Source of the DNA: Coenobita brevimanus
Taxonomy: Eukaryota; Arthropoda; Malacostraca; Decapoda; Coenobitidae
Assembly (NCBI GenBank): GCA_032717465.1
Contig: CM064664.1
Span: forward strand, 5,409,173-5,473,172
Length of the DNA: 64,000 bases
Direction of reading: 5' to 3'
In this document: one piece after another, positions 48,101 through 58,892 of the stretch
How positions within the stretch are numbered: position 1 is the first letter of the stretch
Layout: each line of letters starts with the position of its first letter
Made by a program: the position numbers and the translations under genes
The notes under the pieces: generated by a model
Database searches by the model: none
What the model was told of the DNA's origin: nothing
Seen by the model: the letters and a program-made list of their open reading frames with translations, nothing else

Positions 48101-48317
48101 TGAAGAAGAAGAGAGTCAGACAGTGGCTCCAGGCACCTCGAGTCGTCACCGGGAAAGGGGCGGGTGGTGGGGTCATTTATGGTCCTCCCCCCCTGGGGAC
48201 TCCGAGGCTCGGTGAAGAGACGCCATTTTAGTTGAATTTGAATAGGAAGTGTAGTGTGTACTGTGCATGTAGTTTGGTGTAAATAGTTAAAGAAATTTGT
48301 ACTGGAGAGCATGCTGG
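45176..48317 (-). mobile_element. Jockey-type LINE, copy D (antisense)
   Basis: The T run at 45176-45188 is the antisense poly(A). The 5' end lies near 48317 (CCAGCATGCTCTCC), so about 180 bp of 5' UTR is missing compared with the copy at 56042. It abuts the I-type LINE. It has the longest uninterrupted reading frame of all Jockey copies here. Confidence 0.88.
45274..48317 (-). pseudogene. Jockey endonuclease-RT, copy D, one open frame then a shift
   Basis: A minus-strand frame from above 48317 to 46018 covers the whole endonuclease ([40 protein letters not shown]) and most of the RT ([54 protein letters not shown]). It shifts near 46150, where the YADD region is damaged (LYNDAS). The C-terminal part is open again from 45972 to 45274. 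The first Met of the open frame (48345) lies outside the element; the probable original start is ATGGCG near 48227, which is out of frame after the G run. FDPVW for FDRVW is a substitution next to the catalytic Asp. Not functional. Confidence 0.82.
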
Positions 48318-48681
48318 AATACATACACTGCTGGGTTACATACACTGCTGCTACACTTAGCCCTCCAAAACCCTAAGCTGCTGTAGGTGGGATTTTATGA
48401 GGGAGGTTCTTAGCATTCAACCTTTCGTCTATCAGGTCAAAGTCTCAAAGATCAAAGGACCCAGCCTGAGGTTCCCTCCTTATTTATGTTTTGAAAATGC
48501 ACACTTTCACCCCGGGGTGACAATGATTTCTACAAGGTTAGCCGTAGAAAAGAATTCTCGTTCTGAAGTCTATTTATATTTTTTATTGAAATGAAAAACA
48601 AAAGCATTCGGAGGCCAAATGTCAATCACGGGCAAAATATCTTGGCAAAGGTACTAGCTACCTTCAAACCGAATTTTAAGA

Positions 48682-48683
<2 letters not shown>
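48318..48683. other. Intron 9 segment between Jockey D and the LTR element
   Basis: No recognisable feature. It begins with a duplicated TACATACACTGCTG. Confidence 0.5.

Positions 48684-48739
<56 letters not shown>
48684..48739. repeat. (TA)n microsatellite, left of the Ty3-like element
   Basis: TA units with one TACATA interruption. The retrotransposon inserted within this array, which continues at 56023-56041. Confidence 0.95.
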
Positions 48740-48743
<4 letters not shown>

Positions 48744-49536
48744 ACATAGCCTATGATTTCATCATCCTTTGTGTAATTTTAACGCACAGTATGCTGCATG
48801 TTTGATCACGAGCGTGTTCTGCCTCAGTCCCCCCTTCTACCGTTATAGTAGAGTAAGTCGTCCTTTCTGTTGTTCAGAGCAGGATTGTCAGCTCTTTGTC
48901 CCCTATGGCTTCATTTGCGCGTCCTTCTTACAAGTTGTATCAAGCTCTGCTGGCCCCTATATAATGAGCTCAGTCTCTGCATTATTGCCACTTAGATCTA
49001 CTCCTTATTTTGCTCACATCTCTGTCCTCCCCTGTACAGTTGTTATTATTATTGTGAGTGCTCAGGAAGTCTCCAACCATCTAGCAGCTGTGTAATTTGA
49101 GTATAACCTGTTGTTGCATTTTTTCTTGTGCTGTGTAGCGTAAGGAGTTAATTCTTCGGCCTAGTGGGGTTTTTGTGATTCATGTGCTTTGGGTGTCAGC
49201 CCTAATTAATAATATTTCGTATCTGTAATAATATATCTTGCATTCACTGAGTATTATCTGGTATTTTCATTTTATCAGGGCTGACTTAGATAAATTTACT
49301 CTTGCTAATTTCGTGTTAATAGAGGCTATTGCAGTTAACCATATATTTAACCTGTTTTTTGCCATTACATTATCCTTATGAGTCCTGAATGTTTTGTTGT
49401 TAGTTTGAGCATTAAACTTTAACTTGTAATTTTACCTACCGTAACTCTTTTGTTTTGAACCTGGAACTTTACGGAACAGTAGCGATATTTAGTATTCTCA
49501 CTTAAAGTGTACATTATTTTTCTCTGTTTCGTAACA
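48740..49536 (+). repeat. 5' LTR of the Gmr1-like element
   Basis: 797 bp, TGTTACATAG...TTTCGTAACA. A TATATAA box at 48959 lies in CCCCTATATAATGAGCTC, a plausible promoter for the element. Its first 344 bp differ from the 3' LTR at one base. Confidence 0.93.
48957..48966 (+). promoter_or_regulatory. TATA-like box in the 5' LTR
   Basis: CCTATATAAT in a GC-richer context, repeated identically in the 3' LTR near 54530. This is the expected LTR promoter position; inferred from sequence only. Confidence 0.45.
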
Positions 49537-49542
49537 TAAATT

Positions 49543-49552
49543 TGGCGACCTC
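49543..49552 (+). other. Candidate primer-binding site
   Basis: TGGCGACC begins six bases after the 5' LTR. It would pair with a tRNA ending GGTCG-CCA, as some arthropod tRNA-Arg do; the match is only eight bases. Confidence 0.45.
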
Positions 49553-49617
49553 TTATCAGGATATTCAGGATATTATCATAAAGATATTGCTTGATATTTT
49601 GTGCCTGTGATTTATTC

Positions 49618-52600
49618 ATGATGTCTACTATTACTACACTTGATGAAGCCAAAGATTTTTTGTCAAATGTGCAAACAGTGTGTGATGTAGAAAACAGAAC
49701 AAAGAATGAACTTAAGCTTGTTGCTCAACAATTGGGAATTGCAGTTCACTCTCATCATTCTAAAGATCAAATTGTTGGCATGATTAATAAAAGCTTGTTT
49801 AATGTAACTCCTCCAAATGAGCAAACGCAGATTGAATTAGCTAAGTTACAGCTAGCCCTGCAGGAGGCTCGTGTTAAGGAGGCTGAATTTCAAGCACGTG
49901 CTAAGGAGGCTGAGTCTCAGGCTAAGGAGGCGGAGTCTCAGGCTAAGGAGGCGGAGTCTCAGGCTCGTATTCAGGAGGCACAGATACAGGCACAAATTGA
50001 ACTTGCCAGGATTCAGGCAGACTATGAGTATCGCATGAAACAAGGTGGAACTGGATCATCTAGCTCTGATGATTTTGATGTGGCTAAAAATGTTAAACTT
50101 GTCCCTCCTTTTAATGAATCTGATTTAACAAAGTATTTTCGGTTGTTTGAGAGGGTAGCTACAGGTTTTAATTGTCCAAAAAAGTATTGGCCAGTACTCC
50201 TTCAAACTGTTCTCACCGGTAAAGCTCAAGTAACTTATGCATCTTTGCCTCAGGATTAATCTGATAATTATGATGTAGTTAAGAGTTTGATTCTTAAGGC
50301 CTATGAGCTTGTTCCTGAAGCCTATAGAGTAATATTTAGGACAACTTACAAGCAAGATAAGCAATCCCATGTTGAGTATGCAAAAATCAAAGAAGATCTG
50401 TTAGAGCAGTGGTTAAATTCTAAGAATGTGGATTCTGATTTCGATAAATTTAAGCAGATGATTTTGCTGGAGGACTTCAAAAGGTGTGTTAATAAAGATG
50501 TAAGCCTATATCTTGATGAGAAAAGAATAGATAATTTGTCTGATGCTGCAGTTTTAGCTGATGAATATGTTCTCACTCACAAGAGATATTCTAAAGAAAA
50601 AGGGAAAGCTGAGAGTAAGTACGTTGCCTCTACTCAGAGTACAGGTAACAGGAAAGAGAATAAAGGTGATGTTTCTCAGGAAGTAAATACCAGCTTCACC
50701 TCTAGATTTCAGAAAAGTAAATGTACTTATTGTAGTAAGCTTGGTCATACTACGGAGAAATGTTTCAGGAGACAGCGTGATGTGAACAAAAAGGAATCTT
50801 TAAATATTCAGTCAATTGGTCTAGTGTCCACCCTTGAGAGTTCCCATAATTCTTTAACTAAGTTAACTGAACCTGCTTTGAGGGGTAAATTAAATTCTCA
50901 TGATGGAGCTCCTCTTTTGAGCAGTAACGTGGGTGACACTCTCAAGAGTTCATGTGCTAATTTCCTGTCTGATGGCTTTGTCAGTCCTCTGGACAGTAAT
51001 GACAGGAAATCAGATAAAGTATATCGTGATACAGGTGCTTGCCAATCCCTTATGCTGACCAGTGTTCTAGGCTCTAATGTTAATTCCTCTGATGAAACTG
51101 TAATCTTACAAGGTGTAGGGAATAATTACTTCTCTGTCCCTCTGTGCAGAGTGAATTTAGAGTCTGGTTTTGTTAATGGTTCCGTTATGGTTGGGTTGGT
51201 TGAGACACTCCCAATGTCAGGTGTAACTTTCTTACTTGGAAATGATATTGGTGGAAGTCAAGTGTGTCCAGCTCCTCAGTTGTCTAGTGAGCCAGTGGCT
51301 GCGACCCAGGATTGTGATGTCCCTGATGTGTTCCCTGCATGTGCTGTCACTAGGGCTAAGTCTAAAGTTACTGGTGATTTAGAGGATAATGATGATGATG
51401 ATGTTATCCTAGCTGACACTTTTCTTGCTAATTTGGACCACTCACCAGATGAGGCAACACCCCGTAGTGTTGATAATTTGTCTCGTCAAGAGTTGGTTGA
51501 GTTGCAGGTTGCTGACCCTGAGTTGAAAGGTCTAGCTAACTCTGCCTGCAGCGAGGAATAGTCAGCTGGTGCTTCTACTTGTTATTATATAAAGTCAGGA
51601 GTACTTATGAGGAAGTGGAGACCCCCAACAGCATCAGGCGACTGTGAATGGGAGGTTGTACATCAAGTTGTCATCCCTCGTGTTTGTAGGCAGGATATCA
51701 TTAGAGTGGCTCATGATTCCAGTTTGGCAGGACACCTTGGAGTGAGGAAGACTGTGGCACGCATTTTGAAACACTTCTACTGGCCAGGTATCTTCAGGGA
51801 TGTTTCCTGGTATTGTAAGTCTTGTCACACCTGTCAAGTTGTGGGGAAGTGTAATCAGACCGAAAAGGTTGCACCTCTAGTTCCCATTCCTCCTTTTGAG
51901 GCGCCATTCACCCGTGTGTTGGTGGATACTGTGGGCCCTCTTCCTAAGACTTCTTCAGGATTTTCTTATGTGTTGACCCTGATTGATATGGCTACTCGTT
52001 ATCCTGAAGCCATTCCACTTAGAAATATCTCAGCAAAGAACGTGGTTAAGGAAATGCTAGGGTTCTTCACAAAGTTTGGTCTGCCCAAGGAGGTACAGTC
52101 TGACCGGGGAAGTAATCTCATGTCAAACGTTTTCAAGCAGTCTCTGAAAGAGTTGGGCATCACCCAGATCACGTCTTCAGCTTACCATCCCCAGACCCAA
52201 GGAGCGTTGGAGAGATATCATCAAACACTCCAATCGATGCTCAAGAAATACTGTTTGGAACATCAGAAAGACTGGGATAAAGGTCTTCCATTTGTTGTGT
52301 TTGCTGCAAGAGAATCTCCAAATGAATCACTGGGCTTCTCACCTTTTGAACTACTGTTTGGCCATGAAGTAAGAGGATCCCTTAAGTTACTCAAGGAATG
52401 CTGGCTGTCGGAGGAAGATGACGTCAACCTGCTGGAGTATGTGATGAAGTTCAAAGAACGGCTGTCCACTGCTTTACAGCTGGCGAGAGAGAATTTAGGA
52501 GCTGCTCAGGAGAAGATGAAGACTTGGTATGATAAGAAGTCCAGGTTACGCCACTTTCAGCCAGGAGATCAGGTTTTGATTCTGCTACCAGTTCAAGGGC

Positions 52601-54252
52601 AACCTCTTCAAGCCAAGTTTAGTGGTCCTTGTTTCGTGGAGAAGAAACTCAGTGATGTCAACTATGTCATCGTCACACCAGATTGTAGAAAGAACAAGCA
52701 ACTATGTCACATCAACATGCTAAAGTTATATCACAGGTGGGACGAAAATAATCCAGTCTGCACTGTAGCTGTTCCACCTGAGTCTGCAAGTGAAGCTCTC
52801 CCATGCAGTATGAGCCTGAGTGATAGTTTGGGGAAGAATCCTGATATCATGAATGATCTCCAGACTAAGCTTTCTCATCTACCTCCCGAGGAAAGGCAGG
52901 AGTTTTCGGCATTACTGCAGGAGTACCCGCAAGTGTTCCGTGCCACTCCAGGAAGACCCACTGTGTTGATGCATGATGTCGATGTTGGAGACGCAAAGCC
53001 AATTAAATTGCCTCGTTACCGTGTGAACCCAGTGAAAGTTCCTCTCATCTAGAAGGAGCTTGGTTACCTGTTGGACCACAAGATGATTGAGCCCTGTCAG
53101 AGCGAGTGGAGTTCTCCTGTCACTCTGGTCCCTAAGCCGGGTGGGTCACAGCGGCTTTGCATCGACTACAGACGTGTTACTCAGATAACCAAAACAGACA
53201 CTTACCCTCTCCCTCGTGTGGAAGATTGCATAGACAAGATCGGAAAGGCTAGGTACATAAGTAAGTTTGATTTGTTAAAGGGATACTGGCAAGTACCTAT
53301 GACTGAACGTGCTAGGGAGATCTCATGTTTTGTAACACTAGGAAAGACTTTTTCATGTTCTGTAATGCAGTATGGTATGAAGAATGCACCAGCCACATTT
53401 CAGAAGCTCATGAATGTTGTAACAGAGGGTTTGGCAGGGTGTGTTGTTTATATTGATGATGTATTAATCTTCAGTGACAACTGGAAAAATCACCTATGCC
53501 ATGTCAGTAAATTTCTTGAGCGTTTGGTTCAGGCTAATCTTGTAGCTAATTTATCAAAGTGTGAGTTTGGTCAAGCTAAAGTTCAGTACCTTGGGTAGTT
53601 AATTGGTGATGGACATGTTGCACCACCAGGAGCTAAGGTTCAGGTTATAAGTGGTCTTCCCAGACCTAAAAGTAGGAAAGAGCTACAAAGATTTTTTGGA
53701 ATGGTAGGTTATTACAGGAGATTTGTTCTTAACTTTTCAATTCTTGTATCACCACTTACAGACCTACTGAAAAAGGGAGTTAAATTTGTCTGGACCGATA
53801 ACTGAGAATCCTCTTTCAACAAACGTAAAGCTATCCTATTAAGTCAGCCAGTGCTCGCTACTCCAAATTTTGCTAAGCCTTTTAACATGGCTGTTGATGC
53901 AAGTGATACAGGAGCTGGGGCTGTTTTGCTGCAAGAGGATGATCAGGGTATTGAACACCCTGTATCTTATTACAGTAAGAAGTTCACTCCACCTCAAAAG
54001 AACTACTCAACTATTGAGAAAGAGCTTTTGGCCTTGATTTTGGGTTTACAGCATTTTTCATTTTATTTGTGTTCTGGTTTTGACCCCATAGTAATTTATA
54101 CCGATCATAACCCACTGGAATTCCTTAGTAAGTTTAAAGAGAAAAATCAGAGATTGACAAGATGGAGTCTACTTCTTCAGGAGTATTCATTAGACATACA
54201 ACATCTCAAGGGGAAAGAAAATGTTATTGCAGATTGCTTATCTAGACTTTAG
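49618..54252 (+). pseudogene. gag-PR-IN-RT-RNaseH polyprotein, one frame with five stop codons
   Basis: The frame opens at ATG 49618 or 49621 and stays in phase to the terminal TAG at 54250. Gag has a coiled coil with three AKEAESQ heptads (about 49906-49968) and a CCHC knuckle CTYCSKLGHTTEKC (about 50721). The protease shows RDTGACQSL (51028). The integrase shows the H2C2 finger (HDSSLAGHLG ... CKSCHTC), the catalytic triad in LVDTVGP, QSDRGSN and ALERYHQ, and a GPY/F-like KFSGPCFV. The RT shows LCIDYRRVTQ, FDLLKGYWQ, MKNAPATFQ and YIDDVLIFSD (53449). The RNase H shows AVDASDTGAGAVL, EKELLALIL and YTDHNPLEF. Premature stops: TAA 50257, TAG 51559, TAG 53050, TAG 53596 and TGA 53803. No frameshift was found in 4.6 kb, so decay is recent. 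Confidence 0.9.
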
Positions 54253-54304
54253 ACAGATTGTTTTAGAGTAATAAGAAATTTCCTTTGTAAATTTCTTTTT
54301 CTTT

Positions 54305-54313
54305 GTGGGGAGG
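54305..54313 (+). other. Polypurine tract of the Gmr1-like element
   Basis: GTGGGGAGG lies directly before the 3' LTR. Confidence 0.7.
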
Positions 54314-55467
54314 TGTTACATAGCCTATGATTTCATCATCCTTTGTGTAATTTTAATGCACAGTATGCTGCATGTTTGATCACGAGCGTGTTCTGCCTCA
54401 GTCCCCCCTTCTACCGTTATAGTAGAGTAAGTCGTCCTTTCTGTTGTTCAGAGCAGGATTGTCAGCTCTTTGTCCCCTATGGCTTCATTTGCGCGTCCTT
54501 CTTACAAGTTGTATCAAGCTCTGCTGGCCCCTATATAATGAGCTCAGTCTCTGCATTATTGCCACTTAGATCTACTCCTTATTTTGCTCACATCTCTGTC
54601 CTCCCCTGTACAGTTGTTATTATTATTGTGAGTGCTCAGGAAGTCTCCAACCATCTATAGTAGGACTCGCGCACGTTTGCGGCTGTGGTGTGGCTCGCAA
54701 CTGTGTACAATGGTGCCATGTTTCCCCAACTTGCGATGTGAAACGGAAGCTATTTATGTACAAGGCATCACAAATTCGATAAATTCAGATGAATAAAACT
54801 TACACTTGTGTATTTTGATGGATGAATCAACAGTAATCTTATTATGCATAAAATATTTATACAGTAACACAGAAACATGGCATACATATTGTACAGTGTT
54901 GCTAAAAGAAATTGTAGTCACTTTTAATGGTTTTTAGCGTAGTTTTAGGGTGGTTAATAATATCACAGTTATGGATATAAGATAATGAGCCTGAAAAAAG
55001 AAGAAATATGCCAATATCCAAAGTAAAAGAAATAATTCATGTAATTCTTCTGAGTGGCAACACTTACCAGTCTGGCCTACGGTAAAGTACCTTCGTATAC
55101 CCAACCATAGCTTGTACAGGTGTTGCTAGGGAAAAATGCTCACATTTACCGGCTTTTACCATAATTTTAAGGACGAGGAATAATCACATTTATAATCATA
55201 AGCTAATATGTAGGACAAAATAGTAGGCATATGCTAATAACGAAGTAAAAAAAAAAAAAATATTCACTCGCGAGCGGCAACACTTCCACACCCAGTCGGC
55301 GAGAGAGCGAGAGAGAGAGAGAGAGAGAGAGGCAGGAGAGGGGCATGCATTGAATGCATTGTCGGCATCACTAAATATAACAAAACGAAATTAACAAATG
55401 AAAGCACAATTATAAATAACTTATAAAAGAATCAAAAGTACTCAGGGTGGCTCACATTTCCCGCCAG

Positions 55468-55499
<32 letters not shown>

Positions 55500-56022
55500 G
55501 GTATAGAAAACGTGGCAACACTGTACACAGGTGCGGGCTACACCACAGCCGCAAACGTAGGCGAGTCCTACTATAGCAGCTGTGTAGTTTGAGTATAACT
55601 GTTGTTGCATTTTTTCTTGTGCTGTGTTGCGTAAGGAGTTAATTCTTGGGCCTAGTGGGCTTTTTGTGATTCATGTGTTTTGGGTGTCAGCCCTTAATAA
55701 TAATATTTCGTATCTGTAATAATATATCTTGCATTCACTGAGTATTATCTGGTATTTTCATTTTATCAGGGCTGACTTAGATAAATTTACTCTTGCTAAT
55801 TTCGTGTTAATAGAGGCTATTGCAGTTAACCATATATTTAACCTGATTTTTGCCATTACATTATCCTTATGAGTCCTGAATGTTTTGTTGTTAGTTTGAG
55901 CATTAAACTTTAACTTGTAATTTTACCTAACTCTTTTGTTTTCGACCTGGAACTTTGCGGGACAGTAGTGATTTTTAGTATTCTCACTTAAAGTGTACAT
56001 TATCTTTCTCTGTTTCGTAACA
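54314..56022 (+). repeat. 3' LTR of the Gmr1-like element, interrupted
   Basis: LTR sequence at 54314-54657 and 55576-56022 (791 bp in total). The TIR transposon lies between. The second part differs from the 5' LTR at about 17 positions, the first at one. Confidence 0.92.
54658..55573. mobile_element. 916-bp non-autonomous TIR transposon with TA duplication
   Basis: The terminal inverted repeats begin TAGTAGGACTCGC and extend about 50 bp (TTTGCGGCTGTGGTGT in both). TA is duplicated at 54656-54657 and 55574-55575. The 5' LTR preserves the empty site CCATCTAGCAGC. A TA target fits Tc1/mariner-type transposition. There is no ORF. Internally it holds two diverged direct repeats (about 54897-55066 and 55121-55284) and two (GA)n runs. 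Confidence 0.88.
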
Positions 56023-56041
56023 ATATATATATATATATATA
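56023..56041. repeat. (TA)n microsatellite, right of the Gmr1-like element
   Basis: Remainder of the TA array that served as target. Confidence 0.9.
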
Positions 56042-58675
56042 TGAGAAGTAGACTGTAGCACGAGTAGAGCAGGGCAATACTCTCAAGGTGGATGGAAAGC
56101 TCATGACAGGGAGAGCTAGAGCTCTCGTTTCATCAACCCTCAGGATTAGTTCCTGCCCATCCCCCTTTGCTGAACTTTTTCAGTGTTTCAGTTAGGCTAC
56201 ATAGAGAGTAGGCCAGCATGCTCTCCAATACAAGTTTCTCTAACTGTCAGCATCAGTCTACATGCACAGTACACACTACACTACCTTTTCAAAATTTAAA
56301 AAAAATGGCAAACAGTAATTATGCCTCGGTGTCCCCGGGGGGGGGGGACCATAAATGACCCCACCATCTGCCGCTCTCCCAGTGATGATCTACATACCTT
56401 GAACCACTGCCTGACTCACTTCTGCATTTCTGCAACATTCGCGGCCTATCCTCTTTCTCACTGATGAGCTCCACCTCTCCTCCTCTAAACCTCACCTTCT
56501 CTTCTTAACAGAGACTCGGCTGTCTGAGGCAACTGACAGCAAACCCTTTTCTGTATCCTCCTACTTTCTCTATACTCATTTCAAAGCCAAAGGTGGCTGT
56601 TGTGTGTATGTACAGAACGACCTATCTTGCTCTCATGTTCCTGAACTTGATTCTTCTGAATTCACTGCTCTCTGGCTTCGACTGTCCTGTCATTCTCTGA
56701 CTAAATATATCTGCGCTGTTAACTTATCTAATAATTCTATCAAAAATTATTCGACTATCTTACTTCTATGATGGAACACATTCTATTCATTTCTCCTTGC
56801 TCTGAAATCTCCAGTCTAGATTTCAATGTTCACCACCACCTTTTGCTTTCCTCTCCTTTCATTGATGCACTTGGTGCACAAGCCTACAACTTTTCTATCC
56901 TTAATGACATAGAGCAGCTTGTACAGCACCCTACTCGTATCCCTAACAGCCTTGGAGAGAGCTCCAACATACTTGACCTCTTCCTTACAACTAATCCTTC
57001 TATTCCTCCATCACTTCCCCCCTCTGACTTCCTCATGGCTGATATTAAAATTTCTTTAGCTGATGTATTTTCTGTCATCAATGGCTTAAATACTAACAAG
57101 GCGTATGGGCCTCATGGAGCACCTCCTGTTGTCCTCAAGAACTGTGCTTCTGTACTTACACCCTGCCTAGGTAAACTCTTTCGCCTTTGTGTTTCAACTT
57201 GCACCTTTCCTTCTTGCTGGAAGTTTGCTCTCATTCAGCCAGTCTCGAAGAAGGGTGACCATTCCCAACCCTCTAACTATCGTGCAATTGCTTTAACGTC
57301 CTGTGTTTCAAAAGTTTTTGAGTCTACTGTTAACAGAAAAAAATTAAAGCATCTTTCCTATCACAAACTTCTTTCTGATCACCAGTATGGGTTCCGTCAG
57401 GGACGCTCCACTGGCGATCTTCTCACCTACCTTTCAGACTCCTTGTCATCCTCCTTTCGGAAAATTGGTGAAAGCTTTGCCATTACACTTGACATCTCAA
57501 ATGCTTTCGATCGAGTCTGGTATAAATCTTTATTTTCTAAACTGCCCGCTTACAGTTTCTATCCTTTTATCTGTGCCTTCATCTATAGCTTACTTTCTGG
57601 TCGTTCTATAGCTGCTGTTGTAGACGGCCATCGTTCTTCTCCTAGATCTATCAACAGTGGTGTTCCTCAGGCTCTGTCCTATCACCACTCTCTTTCTTTT
57701 ATTCATCAATGATCTTCTAAGCTGTACATATAACCCTATCCACTCGTACGCTGATGATTCCAACCTTGACCTTTCCATTTGATTTCCACAACGTCCATCT
57801 CAGCAGTTACTTCAACAAACAAGGGATGAGGCTATGGCACACCTAATATTTGACTTAGATCGTATCTCAGACTAGGATAAAAATAATCCTGTTGTATTCA
57901 ATGCATCAAAGACTCAGTTTTTACACCTATCAACCCGTCAGTCTTCCACAGGAGTACTCGCTAATGTTTAATAATATCCAGCTCAGTCCTGCATCATCTT
58001 TGAACTTGCTTGGGGTTTCATTCACCCGGGACTTATCTTGGAAAGATCATATTCCATCTCTTGTAAAGTCTGCTTGCGAGAGATTGGGTGTGCTAAGCAA
58101 GCTCCGTGCCTTCTTTACCCCTGCACCGTTGTTTACTCTATACACGGGTTTTATCCGCCCCTGTGTGGAGTACAACGCCAATGTGTGGGGAGGCTCCCCA
58201 CATACAGCTCTTCTCAATAGGGTGGAGTCAAAGGCTTTTCGTCTCATCAACTCTCCTCCTCTTATTGGCTCCCTTCAACCTCTGTCTCTTCGCTGCACTG
58301 TTACCTCTTTATCTCTTTTCTGTCGGTACTTCCATGGTCACTGCTCCTCTGAACTGTCTGCTTGCATCCTTCCACCTCTACGACGAGTGCGGAGCACCTG
58401 TCTAGCAAAAACTCATCCCTTTTCAGTCCAACTCTCTAATATGAGTTAACCATAACTCCCAGTACTTCATTCATGCAACGGGACAACTCTGAAACTGTCT
58501 CCCTCTGTCTGTATTTCCTACTTCCTATGATCTCCAGTCCTCCAAACGCAGGGTGTCCAGGCATCTCGAAATGAACGGATCTTGAATTTGGCTCTGTTTT
58601 GTTTTTTTGTTTTTTCTTGGAAGAAATTGTTAATGCGGGCTCAGCCTTTGGTTCCTTCTTCCTCGCATTAAAAAA
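56042..58675 (+). mobile_element. Jockey-type LINE, copy F, with 5' UTR and internal deletion
   Basis: It starts GAGAAGTAGACTGTAGCAC at the right edge of the TA array and carries the full 5' UTR. It ends TTCCTCGCATT plus a very short A run. About 0.6 kb between endonuclease and RT is missing compared with the other copies. Confidence 0.87.
56313..58560 (+). pseudogene. Jockey endonuclease-RT, copy F, internally deleted
   Basis: An ATG at about 56306 (ATGGCAAACAG) precedes an 11-base G run. Endonuclease pieces are in several frames (for example [12 protein letters not shown] near 56820). At about 57000 the frame jumps from [12 protein letters not shown], in the endonuclease, to [18 protein letters not shown], before the RT, deleting the endonuclease C-terminus with its SDH motif. 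The RT follows in one frame to 57712: [47 protein letters not shown] deletion at 57672 shifts it, and the SYADDS string at about 57747 lies in another frame. The C-terminal domain is open at 57892-58449. Confidence 0.8.
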
Positions 58676-58719
58676 CATAATCTTTATTCATTGCTGACAT
58701 ATTGGACAAAGTGCAATTT

Positions 58720-58770
58720 GATGTATAGCGGCTGGCATTCGGTCGCCTTGGTTCAAGTCCTCACCATAAG
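58720..58770 (+). repeat. Possible SINE fragment with pol III B box
   Basis: GCGGCTGGCATTCGGTCGCC is followed by TTGGTTCAAGTCCTCACC, where GGTTCAAGTCC matches the B box consensus exactly. No A box or acceptor stem is recognisable. Confidence 0.35.
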
Positions 58771-58835
58771 TTAATCACTTCAGTCCTTTTGTTATGGTTT
58801 GGTGGATATTCCACAACTCTTCGGGATATTTCGGG

Positions 58836-58838
<3 letters not shown>

Positions 58839-58888
<50 letters not shown>
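58839..58888. repeat. (CA)n microsatellite
   Basis: About 25 CA units. Confidence 0.97.

Positions 58889-58892
<4 letters not shown>

Larger units (their letters stand above)
48740..56022 (+). mobile_element. Ty3-like LTR retrotransposon with integrase before RT (Gmr1-like)
   Basis: 5' LTR at 48740-49536, candidate PBS at 49543, one long frame at 49618-54252, purine tract at 54305-54313, 3' LTR from 54314 to 56022 interrupted by a 916-bp transposon. LTR ends are TGTTA...TAACA. A 4-bp ATAT duplication is possible, but the target is (TA)n so it is not decisive. The order is gag, protease, integrase, RT, RNase H. The RT and integrase (with GPY/F-type module) are Ty3-type, whereas the order is that of Copia. 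Gmr1-like elements are the established group with this combination. Confidence 0.9.

Noticed and set aside
48769..49095. Conserved 108-residue ORF present twice (also at 54343)
   Set aside because: It is a chance frame in the identical first part of the two LTRs. It starts and ends without coding features.
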